A DNA stretch of 64,000 nucleotides from assembly GCF_030068455.1 (NCBI RefSeq), contig NZ_JAQOSQ010000014.1, positions 82,726-146,725 on the forward strand, in the 5' to 3' direction. This stretch comes from Roseofilum casamattae BLCC-M143 (GTDB lineage Bacteria > Cyanobacteriota > Cyanobacteriia > Cyanobacteriales > Desertifilaceae). Position numbers and translations under genes: made by a program. The notes below the pieces were generated by a model. That model did no database searches and was not told where the DNA came from. It saw nothing but the letters and a program-made list of their open reading frames with translations. Of the stretch, positions 46,656-55,896 are shown piece by piece (the stretch's first letter is position 1; every line of letters starts with the position of its first letter).

Positions 46656-47798
46656 TTAAGGGTGAATTAATTTGGAGAGCGCTTCAACGACGCGCTGGAT
46701 CTGTTCCGAGGTAATGCCGGGGAACATGGGCAAGGACAAGATAGAATTGCATAGTTGTTCGACTTGGGGAAAGTCGCCGGAATGATAGCCTAAGTGAGCA
46801 TATGCTGGTTGTAGATGACACGGAATGGGATAGTGGATTCCTGTTTGAATGTTAGCAAGTTTCAGTTTTTCTTGAAGGGTATCTCGATCGAGGGGACAGT
46901 TTTCTAGGGTACGGACGACGTAGAGATGGTAGATGTGGCCGGTTCCGCTATCGTTTTTGATGGGAACTAAACCGGATGTTGCGAGGGGAGCGAGGAGGCG
47001 ATCGTAGTCTTGCGCGGCTTGGTTGCGCTGTTGATTCCAGGCGGCAAGGTGAGGCAGTTTGACCTGCAAGATGGCCGCTTGTACGGTATCCAGGCGGCTG
47101 TTGGTTCCCGGTTCGCTGTGGTAATATTTGCGTGGCGCTCCGTAGTTTCTCAGGCTTTTCATGGTTTTGGCGACGTCCGGATCGTTGGTGAGTACCATGC
47201 CTCCATCGCCGAAGGCACCAAGATTTTTACTGGGATAGAAACTAAATGCAGCGGCTTTGCCAACGGAACCGGGTTTGTAGCCTTCGCGCTCGGCGAGATG
47301 AGCTTGGGCAGCATCTTCAAAGATAAATAGATTGTGGGTTTTAGCGAAGTCGAGTAGAGCTGTGGGGGAAACCATTTGTCCGTAGAGATGGACGGGGAGA
47401 ATGGCTTTGGTTTTGGCAGTGACGAGTTTGGCAGCAGCTTCGAGGTCAATTAAGGCCGTTTGCGGATCGCAAGGCGCGAAAATTGGTTGTCCGCCAGCAT
47501 GAAGGACGCCGATGAGGGTGGCAATGAAGGTATTGGCCGGTAGAATAACTTCATCGCCGGGTTGAATACCGCAGGCTTTCAATCCGAGAGCGATCGCATC
47601 GGTTCCGCAAGCAACGCCAATACCGTACTCGACTCCTGAGGCTTGGGCGAAGGCGTTTTCTAAGTCTCGAACGGCTTGACCGAGGATAAAGTCACCTTGT
47701 CTCATGACTGAGAGCATGGCGCGTTCAAACTCTGCTGTGAGGGGTTGGTGTTGGAGAGAAAGATCGACAAAGGGGATGGTTGCAGAAGATGGGTTCAT
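46656..47798 (-). CDS. DegT/DnrJ/EryC1/StrS-family PLP aminotransferase
   Basis: The protein (380 residues from the ATG at 47798) is a sugar aminotransferase: IPFVDLSLQHQPL at the start, GVACGTDAIALGLKACG near residue 60, PVHLYGQMV near 125, EDAAQAH near 155 (Asp holding the PLP pyridine) and FSFYPSKNLGAFGDGGM near 185, where Lys forms the PLP Schiff base. Such enzymes make amino sugars for surface polysaccharides. The gene leads the exosortase cluster; 36 bp separate it from crtA. A TTG at 47813 would add five residues. Confidence 0.9.
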   Translation of the reverse strand: MNPSSATIPFVDLSLQHQPLTAEFERAMLSVMRQGDFILGQAVRDLENAFAQASGVEYGIGVACGTDAIALGLKACGIQPGDEVILPANTFIATLIGVLHAGGQPIFAPCDPQTALIDLEAAAKLVTAKTKAILPVHLYGQMVSPTALLDFAKTHNLFIFEDAAQAHLAEREGYKPGSVGKAAAFSFYPSKNLGAFGDGGMVLTNDPDVAKTMKSLRNYGAPRKYYHSEPGTNSRLDTVQAAILQVKLPHLAAWNQQRNQAAQDYDRLLAPLATSGLVPIKNDSGTGHIYHLYVVRTLENCPLDRDTLQEKLKLANIQTGIHYPIPCHLQPAYAHLGYHSGDFPQVEQLCNSILSLPMFPGITSEQIQRVVEALSKLIHP

Positions 47799-47890
47799 CA
47801 GCAGTAACGGCAAGGGTAAACTGTTTCGAGTTTGGCATTAATGAATCGGAAGTGGCAAACTTCATCGATCGCGCTACACCTTCGGGAATC

Positions 47891-47961
47891 AGGAATGGGG
47901 AATTGGGAATGGCTTATGGTATCTGGATTTGGGCACTTTAATTGTTAATTGTTAATTGTTC
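47891..47961. repeat. Short AT/GA-rich repetitive spacer (STRR-like)
   Basis: The spacer contains GGAATGGGGAATTGGGAATGG (47892-47912) and a TTAATTG heptamer repeated three times at 47938-47961. Similar GGGAAT/ATTCCCC strings recur at about 8233-8255, 33618-33630 and 59903-59920. Such short repeats are common between genes in filamentous cyanobacteria. Confidence 0.55.
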
Positions 47962-48010
47962 ATTATTCATTGATATAAGATGGAGATTAATCCTTGCAGG
48001 GAGAGTATTG

Positions 48011-48391
48011 ATGGACTACAAAACCGCATGTGAATTTGCGATCGCTCAAGCCTTACCCACAGGAGAAAATCCGGATGCGTTTCTGTTGCGTTTAAATGCG
48101 GGAGAACCGCCGATTCCGGGGCAAGTGACGTCATTATTATTAGCGTTGCGAATAATTTTTGAACAGTCTCATGGCGAAACCGAGTTAGACCGACATCTGG
48201 TTTGTGCCCTGCACGTGTTGGTGACGGAAAGTCGTCAGGCGTTTATTCGTCACCGGGAGTTGGGGGTCATTTGGCCGCCCTTGTTGGATCGAGATTTAAG
48301 TCAGATGGCGATCGCCGTGCGCCAGATTTTTACTGGAGAAACAACTCGCGCTCTACCGGGAAATCGCTCTCTCGGACTGCCCTCACATTAA
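48011..48391 (+). CDS. Small conserved cyanobacterial protein, function unknown
   Basis: The product is 126 residues from the ATG at 48011, which has a GGGAGAG site at good spacing; the longer form from 47942 is not supported. It is helical (TACEFAIAQALPTGENPDAF, VTSLLLALRIIFEQSHGE, HLVCALHVLVTESRQAF) and soluble. Related proteins have been called dethiobiotin synthetase in databases, but no P-loop is present, so that label is not supported here. Confidence 0.65.
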   Translation: MDYKTACEFAIAQALPTGENPDAFLLRLNAGEPPIPGQVTSLLLALRIIFEQSHGETELDRHLVCALHVLVTESRQAFIRHRELGVIWPPLLDRDLSQMAIAVRQIFTGETTRALPGNRSLGLPSH

Positions 48392-48411
48392 GGGAGTATT
48401 GTCAGTAACGT

Positions 48412-48882
48412 TTACAAAAAGCGAGTCAGATCGAACTCTTCCGAGGATTCTGGTTGTGGAGAATGCCGGTGCTTGTCGAGCATGAGGAGCAGATGACCGG
48501 TAATATCGATCGCGCCGCGCAGTTCTTGTTGCAAGCATTCTAATCCACCGTTGGCATATTCTTCCAGAATGCTCGCTTGCCTAGCAATCGCACCATCGTC
48601 ATTTCCCGAAAGAATGGTAACATCAGCAGTATTTGCGATCGCCAACAGTTCGATGGCGCGAGCATATCCGCGAGATGAGAACACTTCCCAAGCAATGGGA
48701 GCGGGTTCTGATGCAATGCGATCGCCCAAAGGAAGTTGGCGATCGACGTTATATCCTAAAGTTGCAGCAAACATGACCGCATCTGCATAAGTCGCAAAGG
48801 GAGCAGTGCTATCGTTAGATTCGACTAACCGCTTCACCAACTCTCCCTTATCTTTAGCCAATCGAACGCGATGCGATGCCAT
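48412..48882 (-). CDS. DNA phosphorothioation-associated protein 4-like (Dnd-associated)
   Basis: The 156-residue protein resembles the dnd_assoc_4 family: HRVRLAKDKGELVKRLVE near the start, TYADAVMFAATLGYNVDR near residue 30, EPAPIAWEVFSSRGY near 60, and the family mark ILEEYANGGLECLQQELRG near 107. These proteins usually lie with dndBCDE/FGH genes, which modify DNA with sulfur. No dnd gene is seen in this window, so it is an orphan here, next to psb28. The assignment rests on memory of the family pattern. Confidence 0.65.
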   Translation of the reverse strand: MASHRVRLAKDKGELVKRLVESNDSTAPFATYADAVMFAATLGYNVDRQLPLGDRIASEPAPIAWEVFSSRGYARAIELLAIANTADVTILSGNDDGAIARQASILEEYANGGLECLQQELRGAIDITGHLLLMLDKHRHSPQPESSEEFDLTRFL

Positions 48883-48912
48883 TTCCGACTGCTTCCCTAC
48901 CTCTATTGGCGA

Positions 48913-49254
48913 TTATTTACCCGCACTTTGGAAACCGAGACCATTCTCTTCGGCATAGCGCTCCATAAACCGCATGAACCGGTCCCACTCCGCTTCCCCT
49001 TTCATCACGTAAAGAGCTTCAACAATACTAGGTTTACCATCAAAGAATTTGGCGTTTACTTCGCGAGTGACAATTTCTCCTTCTTCATCAATCATGTGCA
49101 ATCCAGTCACTTCGTCCGTATTGCCTTCTTTAAACACCGTTGGGTCTGTAAAAATAAACGTAGCAGTCCCACTGCTGTTATCTTTAGCGCGAGTCAGGCG
49201 GACTTCAGGAACATCTTGCTCTTTAATGCCTCGAGTTAGCTGGATTTCTGCCAT
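48913..49254 (-). CDS. psb28: Photosystem II assembly protein Psb28
   Basis: The 113-residue protein matches Psb28: [20 protein letters not shown] at the start, [32 protein letters not shown] and [18 protein letters not shown] near the end. Psb28 binds the cytoplasmic side of the CP47 precursor during photosystem II assembly and is absent from the mature complex. It is monocistronic or followed by the Dnd-associated gene 30 bp downstream. Confidence 0.95.
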   Translation of the reverse strand: MAEIQLTRGIKEQDVPEVRLTRAKDNSSGTATFIFTDPTVFKEGNTDEVTGLHMIDEEGEIVTREVNAKFFDGKPSIVEALYVMKGEAEWDRFMRFMERYAEENGLGFQSAGK

Positions 49255-49361
49255 AAGTTTAGGATTGATGAGATTGAATCTATTGCGAGTGCGTTACATT
49301 ACTTTATCATCATCTCAGTCTCCAGGCCCTTCTGCAACCTGGCGATCGCCGCAATTTTCAG

Positions 49362-51434
49362 TTAGTCTTCTACTAATTCTGCCCGAACCCGCGATCGCCG
49401 AAGTTGATGGATGAGTCGTTCGGCTTGATTCAGATATAGAGGTTTGGGCAAGATTTGCGGTAAATTGTTCATTAAATCGCGGGAAGCACTCAGATGATAT
49501 CCCGAAACTCGGGAAATAGTATTGGCTCCATCAAAGACCGAATCCTCTGTAGAAGCAGAATTAATCCGAACATACCAGCAGCGCAGATCCGATTGCACCG
49601 TTCCCTGCTCGATATGTTTCAAGCCATCAATGCTGGATAAGACCACAATGCGATCGCCCACAGCCAATCGAATATCATCAGAAGGCATGAGAGTCGCATA
49701 TTCCCCAGGCGTTTGATGCAAAATGACTGCGACTCCATATCCATAAGCGACTTCGCTAATTAAATGACCGTGTAAGGTATCGATCGCTTCAATTTGATAT
49801 TCAGTCACTAAAATTGTCGTGTTGTTGTAGCGCAGTAAGCTAATAATATTTTCGCCAAAGGCTGCTCCAGCAAAGGCTTCTGCTGCGACTTCATAGGTCG
49901 CGATTGTTTGTACGTTATGGAGCAAATGATTGAGATATTGACTTAATCCCTGACTGTAGGTACCAATCGCCAAATGAATTTCTGGGTTTAAGCGTCTTAC
50001 CATCAAGGCAATTTCCAGATTGAGCATCTCATTTTCCGTGGCAACGATCGCGCTTTTCGCTTCGACTAAGTTGGCTTGTTTGAGAGCATCTTGGACGTTA
50101 CCAATAATAATTGGAATACCGGGTAATAAGGCGCGATCGAAATCCCGGTTTAAGGTAATACCCACTAAAGAGCGATCCAGATTTTGTAAAAAATTTGCCA
50201 CTTGTTGACCGAGGCGATCGAGACCGACTACGATTAAATGGTTCTGTTGTGGGATGGGAGGAGAGCGCCGCAACAGGTTAAATTTATAGGAGAGCAGCGC
50301 TTCAGTGAGTAAGGCATAGAGGACTCCCACGAATGCCGTTCCCACTAAAGTTAGACTGAAGGAAAACAGTTGCAGCCAAGCCGGAATTTTTACTGCTGGC
50401 TCCAAGTTACCAAACAGATCGCCATAACCTCCCAGCAGCAGAATGGCCGTGGCATAAAAAGCATCGAGCCAAGATAGATCGGGATAATAGGATTTGAAGA
50501 CAAAGGTTCCCACAATCGAGAGAACGATGGTAATTATCGTACAAATCGGGGCGATCGATTGTATTCCCTGAAAGATTACCATATGCCGCCAGCGATCGCC
50601 ATAAGTGTTCTGCCACTGCGCAAGTTTCCTTTTCCAACCCTCGGTCAAATTCCGGAATAGATTGAGTAAAATCGGAGAATTAGATTGAGATGAACTCAGC
50701 GGATACGGTGCTTTGTGATGGGAAGAATTTAAGGTGAATTTATTAACTTCTTGTGCATAAACCAAGGTATCTCCAGCCTGCAGTTTCTGCTGGGGATGCC
50801 ATTGGTGAAATGATGAGGTAGCAGGAAATTGATTGGATAAGTGAAAGAGAATACAGCGTTTCTTCGTCTGTAGCTCGTGCAGATATCTCTGACACCAGGG
50901 ATCGTTATTTTTAAGTTTATGAGCAATAATTTGTATGCTCTGTTCGTCTAAGTTGAAAAAACCTAAGATTCCTTCTCCCAAACCGGCTAAACCAAATGCA
51001 GATGCTGTCATTTCTGTTGGTTCTCCAGCAAAGCAGTTCCCTAATGTATCGCTTAACAAATCATTTAAATTTTTAGCCGAAGAACGCAAGATAATTCTCG
51101 CATTTTGATTGAGCTGGCGCACCACTAAGGCCGTGTGCGCATTGACTTCTTCATTGCTGGTGACGATTAAGACAGTACGACAGACAGTAATCCCTGCCCG
51201 GTCTAAAATTTGCGGCTGCCGACAGTCTCCGATAATTAATTCATCTAAGATCTCGGCTACAGAAGGCAATTCCCATTCTGTCGGCATTTGCTTTTCAATC
51301 GCACTCACCACAACTCCAAATTTTTTCAGGGCAATGATGCATTGTTGACCCAGATGACCCAATCCACACACTAAGAACTTATCCCAATGGGCTTTCGCAG
51401 AAGATGTTGATGGAGATTGGGTCGGCTGTGACAT
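49362..51434 (-). CDS. RCK-2TM-RCK potassium channel-like protein
   Basis: The protein is 690 residues from the ATG at 51434 (the first in-frame start at 51449 adds five). It has an N-terminal RCK domain (FLVCGLGHLGQQCI), two membrane helices at about 290-315 and 350-380, a pore segment with GGYGD near residue 335, close to the K+ filter TVGYGD, and a second RCK domain (LIVVGLDRLGQQVANFL near 400) followed by two TrkA-C-like parts. It most likely is a nucleotide- or ligand-gated K+ channel. The paralogue at 8399-10132 has the same order of domains but lacks the filter. Confidence 0.8.
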   Translation of the reverse strand: MSQPTQSPSTSSAKAHWDKFLVCGLGHLGQQCIIALKKFGVVVSAIEKQMPTEWELPSVAEILDELIIGDCRQPQILDRAGITVCRTVLIVTSNEEVNAHTALVVRQLNQNARIILRSSAKNLNDLLSDTLGNCFAGEPTEMTASAFGLAGLGEGILGFFNLDEQSIQIIAHKLKNNDPWCQRYLHELQTKKRCILFHLSNQFPATSSFHQWHPQQKLQAGDTLVYAQEVNKFTLNSSHHKAPYPLSSSQSNSPILLNLFRNLTEGWKRKLAQWQNTYGDRWRHMVIFQGIQSIAPICTIITIVLSIVGTFVFKSYYPDLSWLDAFYATAILLLGGYGDLFGNLEPAVKIPAWLQLFSFSLTLVGTAFVGVLYALLTEALLSYKFNLLRRSPPIPQQNHLIVVGLDRLGQQVANFLQNLDRSLVGITLNRDFDRALLPGIPIIIGNVQDALKQANLVEAKSAIVATENEMLNLEIALMVRRLNPEIHLAIGTYSQGLSQYLNHLLHNVQTIATYEVAAEAFAGAAFGENIISLLRYNNTTILVTEYQIEAIDTLHGHLISEVAYGYGVAVILHQTPGEYATLMPSDDIRLAVGDRIVVLSSIDGLKHIEQGTVQSDLRCWYVRINSASTEDSVFDGANTISRVSGYHLSASRDLMNNLPQILPKPLYLNQAERLIHQLRRSRVRAELVED

Positions 51435-51587
51435 TAAATCAACAAGCATATCGCAGGTGACAGGTTGGTTAGGATACCAAGCTTTTGGTGGTGAGTAACT
51501 ATATCTCAGAACTAAAAGATAAAGTTAATCGTAACCCGAACTCAGGTTCAATAATATTAATTTTTTTGCGAGTTAATGAATAGCTCT

Positions 51588-52559
51588 TTATTCCGGATGG
51601 CGCAAGCGGGAAAGAAACTCGCGAACAACATGGTGCGGGTCGTTTTCACAAGAGTCTGCAGTATACACGCCAATGGTTGTAATCCCATATTGTTTAAATA
51701 TGCGATCGCGCTGGCTATCTCCACCTAGCTTTTCTTGGCTTAGTTCCCGATTGTCAACAATTTGTAAAATCCCGCATTTTCCCTCATCAATAACTAAAAA
51801 ATAAGCCTCGATTTCGGCCTCTCCGTCTAATACCGTTTTACAATTAGGATAGAACAGAACGGATTGTTCTTCCAATGCTTGAGCGATCGATAATTCTGCT
51901 TCTGAGTAAAACTCCAATCCCTGCCATTGATACAGCACTCCAGAAGATTTCAGCCGATCGCGATTTAGCCCTTCAGCATGAATTAAATGGGTATCGTTTA
52001 AATTCGTTTCGTTGAAATCGGCTCCTTGAAATTTGGCATAAGCAGCGTTGCATCGATCTAATGTTGTTTGATATAAGTTTGCCTCAGTTAAATTCGCTTT
52101 AATTAAATTGGCACCACTGACATTGGCCCGACTCAGATCGGCACTACTTAAGTTCGCCCCACTTAAGTTTGCCTGAGATAGAGAGGCTTGCAGTAAATAC
52201 GCTCCATTCAGGTCGGCTTGCACGAGATTGGCAAAAATCAAATTAGCTCCGCTAAGATCGGCATGAGCTAAATTAATATTAAATAAATACGCGCTACTGA
52301 GATTGGCAAACACCAAGTTACTCCCACTCAAGAGAGCTAAGAACAAATTTGCACAACTCAAATCTGCTTGATATAAATTGGCATAGCTCAGATTGGCGTG
52401 GGAAAAATTGACATGAAATAAATTCGCTCCAGCTAGGTTGCTGCGGCTGAGATCGATACCACTTAAATCCGCATAACAAAGATTTACTCCGGATAAATCT
52501 AGACCGCGAAAATCTCGTTGTCCGGCCTGATATCGGTCTATAATTTCAGTTTGATCCAT
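51588..52559 (-). CDS. Pentapeptide-repeat protein with C-terminal nuclease-fold-like domain
   Basis: Residues about 15-200 are some thirty-five A(D/N)Lxx pentapeptide repeats (ANLFHVNFSHANLSYANLYQ and so on), which form a right-handed beta-helix. Residues about 205-323 differ: FYSEAELSIAQALEEQSVLF, YFLVIDEGKCGILQIVDNRE, QRDRIFKQYGITTIGVYTAD, VVREFLSRL. This order resembles a PD-(D/E)XK-like domain seen in other cyanobacterial proteins, where I recall PDFLV and GILEVDG. In this copy those become AYFLV and GILQIVD, so the putative acidic residues are lost. Function unknown. Confidence 0.7.
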   Translation of the reverse strand: MDQTEIIDRYQAGQRDFRGLDLSGVNLCYADLSGIDLSRSNLAGANLFHVNFSHANLSYANLYQADLSCANLFLALLSGSNLVFANLSSAYLFNINLAHADLSGANLIFANLVQADLNGAYLLQASLSQANLSGANLSSADLSRANVSGANLIKANLTEANLYQTTLDRCNAAYAKFQGADFNETNLNDTHLIHAEGLNRDRLKSSGVLYQWQGLEFYSEAELSIAQALEEQSVLFYPNCKTVLDGEAEIEAYFLVIDEGKCGILQIVDNRELSQEKLGGDSQRDRIFKQYGITTIGVYTADSCENDPHHVVREFLSRLRHPE

Positions 52560-52639
52560 AGATTGGCTATACCATGACTATATCGTTGATGCAATCGCCT
52601 TCACACGTCATATTCCGTCAATAGCCTTTCCAGTACCAT

Positions 52640-52691
52640 CCGTGCATTATCCTCGAGAAATGGTCTCAGGACTCTCGAGGATAATGCACGG
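52640..52691 (-). terminator. Perfect 19-bp inverted repeat overlapping the ctpA stop
   Basis: Arms 52640-52658 and 52673-52691 are perfect complements (CCGTGCATTATCCTCGAGA and its reverse complement) around a 14-base spacer. The upstream arm encodes the last residues of CtpA and the stop codon lies between the arms. No T-run follows, so it may act as a 3' stabiliser or Rho-type stop rather than a classic terminator. Confidence 0.6.
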
Positions 52692-53928
52692 TAGTTTCGC
52701 GTAAAAGTTCCAGGGCTGCTTGATATTGAGGATCGGTTTCCGTCGCAATTTCTTCACGATCGATCGCTCCTAGGGGAACCATACGATTCGGTTCGATACC
52801 GCGCTGATTGATATCACGGCCGTCTGGAGTTTCATATTTCGCGATCGTTACTGCTAATCCCGATCCATCGGACAAATCGAACAAGGATTGAATTAATCCT
52901 TTGCCAAACGTCGTTTCTCCGAGAAGCTGAGCGCGATCGCTATCTTGTAGAGCACCTGCTAAAATTTCACTAGCACTGGCAGTTCCGCCATTGACGAGAA
53001 CCACTAAAGGAGCATCAGTCAGAGCTGTTCCACTGGCTTCAAAGCTTTCTAACACTCCTTGACGGTTCACCACATACACAATAGTACCGCGATCGATCCA
53101 TTGCCGCGCCACCTCAATACCCGCCGTCAGCAATCCTCCTGGATTATTACGCAAATCGAGGATATAAGCTACTGCTCCTTGCTCTTCCAGATTGGCGATC
53201 GCCCGAGCCATTTCCCGCGTCGCATAGGCATTAAACTGGGTTAAGCGAATATACCCAACAGCGGGAGCATCTGGATCGGATGAGAGCGATCGCAACTGAG
53301 TGACGATCGGATTCAGCGTAATTCGATCGCGCAGGATCTCAACGGTTCGTCTCGTTCCATCTCGTTGCTCTAAGGTCAACATTACCAAAGTGCCGATGGA
53401 ACCGCGCATCCGGTTGGCTGCTTCCTCAATCGTTAACTTGGATGTCGGCCGTCCGTCAATGGTCAAAATGCGATCGCCAGTTTGCACTCCCGCTGCTTCC
53501 GCTGGCGATCCGGCGATCGGAGCAATAACCATCAACACTCCAGTCTTGGGTTCCAGAGCAATTTGCAGTCCCACTCCACTTAACTCGCCAGAGGTGCTCA
53601 CCTGCAAACTCTGATATTGATTCGGCGGCAAAAAGCGAGTAAACGGATCGCCCAAACTCTTCAACATCTTATCGATCGCCTTATAAGTCTCCTGGCGATC
53701 GCGCAACGGCTTCTTCAGAGCCTTCTGTCGCACGAACCACCAATTCTGATGATTAAACGTATCGTCCAGATAAGAGCGATTCACAATACGCCAAACCTCA
53801 TTGTAAAGCTTTTGCTCTGCCGTCAGAGCATGGGCTGGAGCCATCCATCCGCCAAAGGCGATCGCTCCAACCAGGAGAACCAGACATCCTATCGAAATTA
53901 GTCGCTTCACAATTCGCTGTTCTATCAT
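52666..53928 (-). CDS. ctpA: Carboxyl-terminal processing protease (S41, CtpA-type)
   Basis: The 420-residue protein has a signal peptide (residues 1-34, ending AHA), so it acts in the lumen or periplasm. A PDZ domain lies at about 105-190 ([38 protein letters not shown]). The S41 protease core contains [15 protein letters not shown], the nucleophile Ser in [14 protein letters not shown] near residue 318 and the Lys in [14 protein letters not shown] near 343. CtpA trims the C-terminal extension of the photosystem II protein D1. It is divergent from petBD with only 61 bp between, an arrangement known in cyanobacteria. Confidence 0.92.
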   Translation of the reverse strand: MIEQRIVKRLISIGCLVLLVGAIAFGGWMAPAHALTAEQKLYNEVWRIVNRSYLDDTFNHQNWWFVRQKALKKPLRDRQETYKAIDKMLKSLGDPFTRFLPPNQYQSLQVSTSGELSGVGLQIALEPKTGVLMVIAPIAGSPAEAAGVQTGDRILTIDGRPTSKLTIEEAANRMRGSIGTLVMLTLEQRDGTRRTVEILRDRITLNPIVTQLRSLSSDPDAPAVGYIRLTQFNAYATREMARAIANLEEQGAVAYILDLRNNPGGLLTAGIEVARQWIDRGTIVYVVNRQGVLESFEASGTALTDAPLVVLVNGGTASASEILAGALQDSDRAQLLGETTFGKGLIQSLFDLSDGSGLAVTIAKYETPDGRDINQRGIEPNRMVPLGAIDREEIATETDPQYQAALELLRETTVHYPRES

Positions 53929-53989
53929 TACTTTTGCTATGTTACATTTCTATAAGAGCGCATTAATCTTTGATAGGATCGTTAACTCC

Positions 53990-54658
53990 ATGTTTACCAA
54001 AGAGGTAAGAGAATCAAAAACCTTTCAATGGTTTCAAGAACGTCTAGAGATCCAAGCTATCTCTGACGACATCACCAGCAAGTACGTCCCTCCTCACGTT
54101 AATATCTTTTATTGCCTCGGCGGGATTACCCTGGTCTGCTTTCTAATCCAGTTTGCCACTGGATTCGCCATGACCTTCTACTACAAACCTACAGTAGCCG
54201 AAGCATTCTCCTCCATTCAATACATCATGAACGAGGTAAGCTTCGGATGGTTAATTCGCTCCATCCACCGCTGGTCGGCCAGCATGATGGTGCTGATGAT
54301 GATTCTGCACATCTTCCGAGTTTACCTTACCGGCGGCTTCAAAAAACCCCGCGAGCTAACTTGGGTTACCGGAGTTGTCTTGGCTGTTATTACCGTGACC
54401 TTCGGCGTTACCGGCTACTCTCTGCCTTGGGACCAAGTTGGATACTGGGCCGTTAAAATCGTAAGCGGCGTTCCTGCTGCTGTTCCCGTTGTCGGCGACC
54501 TCGTTGTCGAACTCATGCGCGGTGGGGAAAGTGTCGGTCAAGCAACCCTCACTCGCTTCTACAGCCTGCATATCTTCGTTCTTCCTTGGTCGATCGCCGT
54601 ATTCATGCTGGCTCACTTCTTAATGATCCGCAAGCAAGGAATTTCCGGTCCTTTGTAA
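53990..54658 (+). CDS. petB: Cytochrome b6
   Basis: The product is 222 residues from the ATG at 53990, the normal length. It carries four transmembrane helices and the haem-binding histidines in [20 protein letters not shown] and in [11 protein letters not shown] and LAHFLMI, plus the Cys near the N-terminus in FYCLGG that binds haem c(n). It is the core of the cytochrome b6f complex between photosystems II and I. The in-frame ATG at 53939 would add 17 unconserved residues and is rejected. petD follows 54 bp downstream. Confidence 0.97.
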   Translation: MFTKEVRESKTFQWFQERLEIQAISDDITSKYVPPHVNIFYCLGGITLVCFLIQFATGFAMTFYYKPTVAEAFSSIQYIMNEVSFGWLIRSIHRWSASMMVLMMILHIFRVYLTGGFKKPRELTWVTGVVLAVITVTFGVTGYSLPWDQVGYWAVKIVSGVPAAVPVVGDLVVELMRGGESVGQATLTRFYSLHIFVLPWSIAVFMLAHFLMIRKQGISGPL

Positions 54659-54712
54659 ACCCTGGATTAATATCCCGGACAACTGACCGTTCCATTTACC
54701 CAAGTTTCAACC

Positions 54713-55195
54713 ATGTCTATTGAAAAGAAACCCGCATTATCCGATCCCAAGTTACGGGAAATGCTCGCCCAAGGAATGGGTCATAACTACTACGGCGAAC
54801 CTGCTTGGCCCAATGACCTACTCTATACTTTCCCCGTTGTAATCGTTGGAACTTTAGGCTGCATCGTTGCCTTAGCCGTTCTCGATCCCGCGTTCATTGG
54901 CGAACCTGCCGATCCGTTTGCAACCCCTCTGGAAATTCTTCCAGAATGGTATTTCTACCCCGTATTCCAAATCCTCAGAACCGTTCCCAACAAACTGCTG
55001 GGCGTTCTGATGATGGCTTCCATTCCCCTCGGATTAATTCTCGTTCCCTTCATTGAGAGCGTGAACAAGTTCCAAAATCCCTTTCGCCGTCCGGTAGCGA
55101 CTGCGATCTTCTTATTTGGAACCCTGGTAACCATCTGGTTGGGCATCGGTGCTGCACTGCCAATTGACACCTCTTTAACCTTGGGATTGTTCTAA
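54713..55195 (+). CDS. petD: Cytochrome b6f complex subunit IV
   Basis: The 160-residue protein begins with [20 protein letters not shown] and contains [20 protein letters not shown], the PEWY loop at the quinol-oxidising site. Three transmembrane helices follow the family pattern. It pairs with PetB in the b6f complex and is cotranscribed with it. Two hairpins follow the stop codon. Confidence 0.97.
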   Translation: MSIEKKPALSDPKLREMLAQGMGHNYYGEPAWPNDLLYTFPVVIVGTLGCIVALAVLDPAFIGEPADPFATPLEILPEWYFYPVFQILRTVPNKLLGVLMMASIPLGLILVPFIESVNKFQNPFRRPVATAIFLFGTLVTIWLGIGAALPIDTSLTLGLF

Positions 55196-55218
55196 ATTGA
55201 GTTAGGGCATAACCCAAT

Positions 55219-55292
55219 AACTAGTTACTAGAACTAGTAACTAGTTTTATCGGCAGTGGGAATGGAGCTATAGTTAGTTTCATTTCCACTGC
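55219..55292 (+). terminator. Two tandem hairpins after petD
   Basis: First hairpin: AACTAGTTACTAG (55219-55231) and its exact complement (55234-55246), a 13-bp stem with a 2-base centre, then TTAT. Second: GCAGTGGGAATG (55253-55264) pairs with CATTTCCACTGC (55281-55292), 12 bp with one G-U. They sit 23 bp past the petD stop and before mogA. They may end or protect the petBD transcript. Confidence 0.55.
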
Positions 55293-55346
55293 TGAATTCA
55301 TTTTTAAAGTTTAGCTGTGGTTTTGTTGGATTCGCGATCGCATAAT

Positions 55347-55880
55347 ATGAGTATTCGGATTGGTATTGTTACGGCTTCAGACCGCGCTAGTGCTGGAGTG
55401 TATGAAGATTTGTCAGGAAAAGCGATTCGCGATCGCTTAACAGAATATCTAATAAGTCCCTGGGAACCCGTCTACAAACTAATTCCCGACGATCGCGAAA
55501 CCATCGAGCAGGTGTTAGTTTCCCTAATTGACGAGGAAAACTGTTGCTTAGTTGTCACGACTGGAGGAACCGGCCCCGCACCGCGAGACGTTACGCCAGA
55601 AGCGACTGCAGCTGTTTGCGATAAAATCTTACCGGGATTTGGCGAATTGATGCGATCGGTTTCTTTGCAATACGTTCCGACTGCCATCTTATCGCGACAA
55701 ACTGCTGGCATTCGCGGCAATGGTTTAATTGTCAATCTTCCGGGAAAACCCAAATCGATTCGAGAATGTTTGGATGCGGTTTTTCCCGCTATTCCTTATT
55801 GTTTGGATCTGATTGGCGCGCCTTATTTAGAATGCAATCGGGAACAAGTAAAAGTCTTTCGCCCGAAGCCAAAATCTTAG
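55347..55880 (+). CDS. mogA: Molybdopterin adenylyltransferase-type protein (MogA/MoaB)
   Basis: The 177-residue product starts at the ATG at 55347 (IRIGIVTASDRASAGVYEDL); a GTG at 55317 is possible but adds unconserved residues. Family motifs are CLVVTTGGTGPAPRDVTPEA near residue 75 and NGLIVNLPGKPKSIRECLDA near 130. The protein activates molybdopterin by adenylation before molybdate is inserted. moaA lies 6 kb downstream in the same window. Confidence 0.9.
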   Translation: MSIRIGIVTASDRASAGVYEDLSGKAIRDRLTEYLISPWEPVYKLIPDDRETIEQVLVSLIDEENCCLVVTTGGTGPAPRDVTPEATAAVCDKILPGFGELMRSVSLQYVPTAILSRQTAGIRGNGLIVNLPGKPKSIRECLDAVFPAIPYCLDLIGAPYLECNREQVKVFRPKPKS

Positions 55881-55896
55881 ATGAGTTCGATCCTCC

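Noticed and set aside
47891..47961. CRISPR-like repeat array
   Set aside because: Units are only 7-10 bp, directly adjacent and without spacers; these are short intergenic repeats.
53939..53989. Extended N-terminus of PetB
   Set aside because: The extra 17 residues are not part of cytochrome b6; the conserved start is at 53990.
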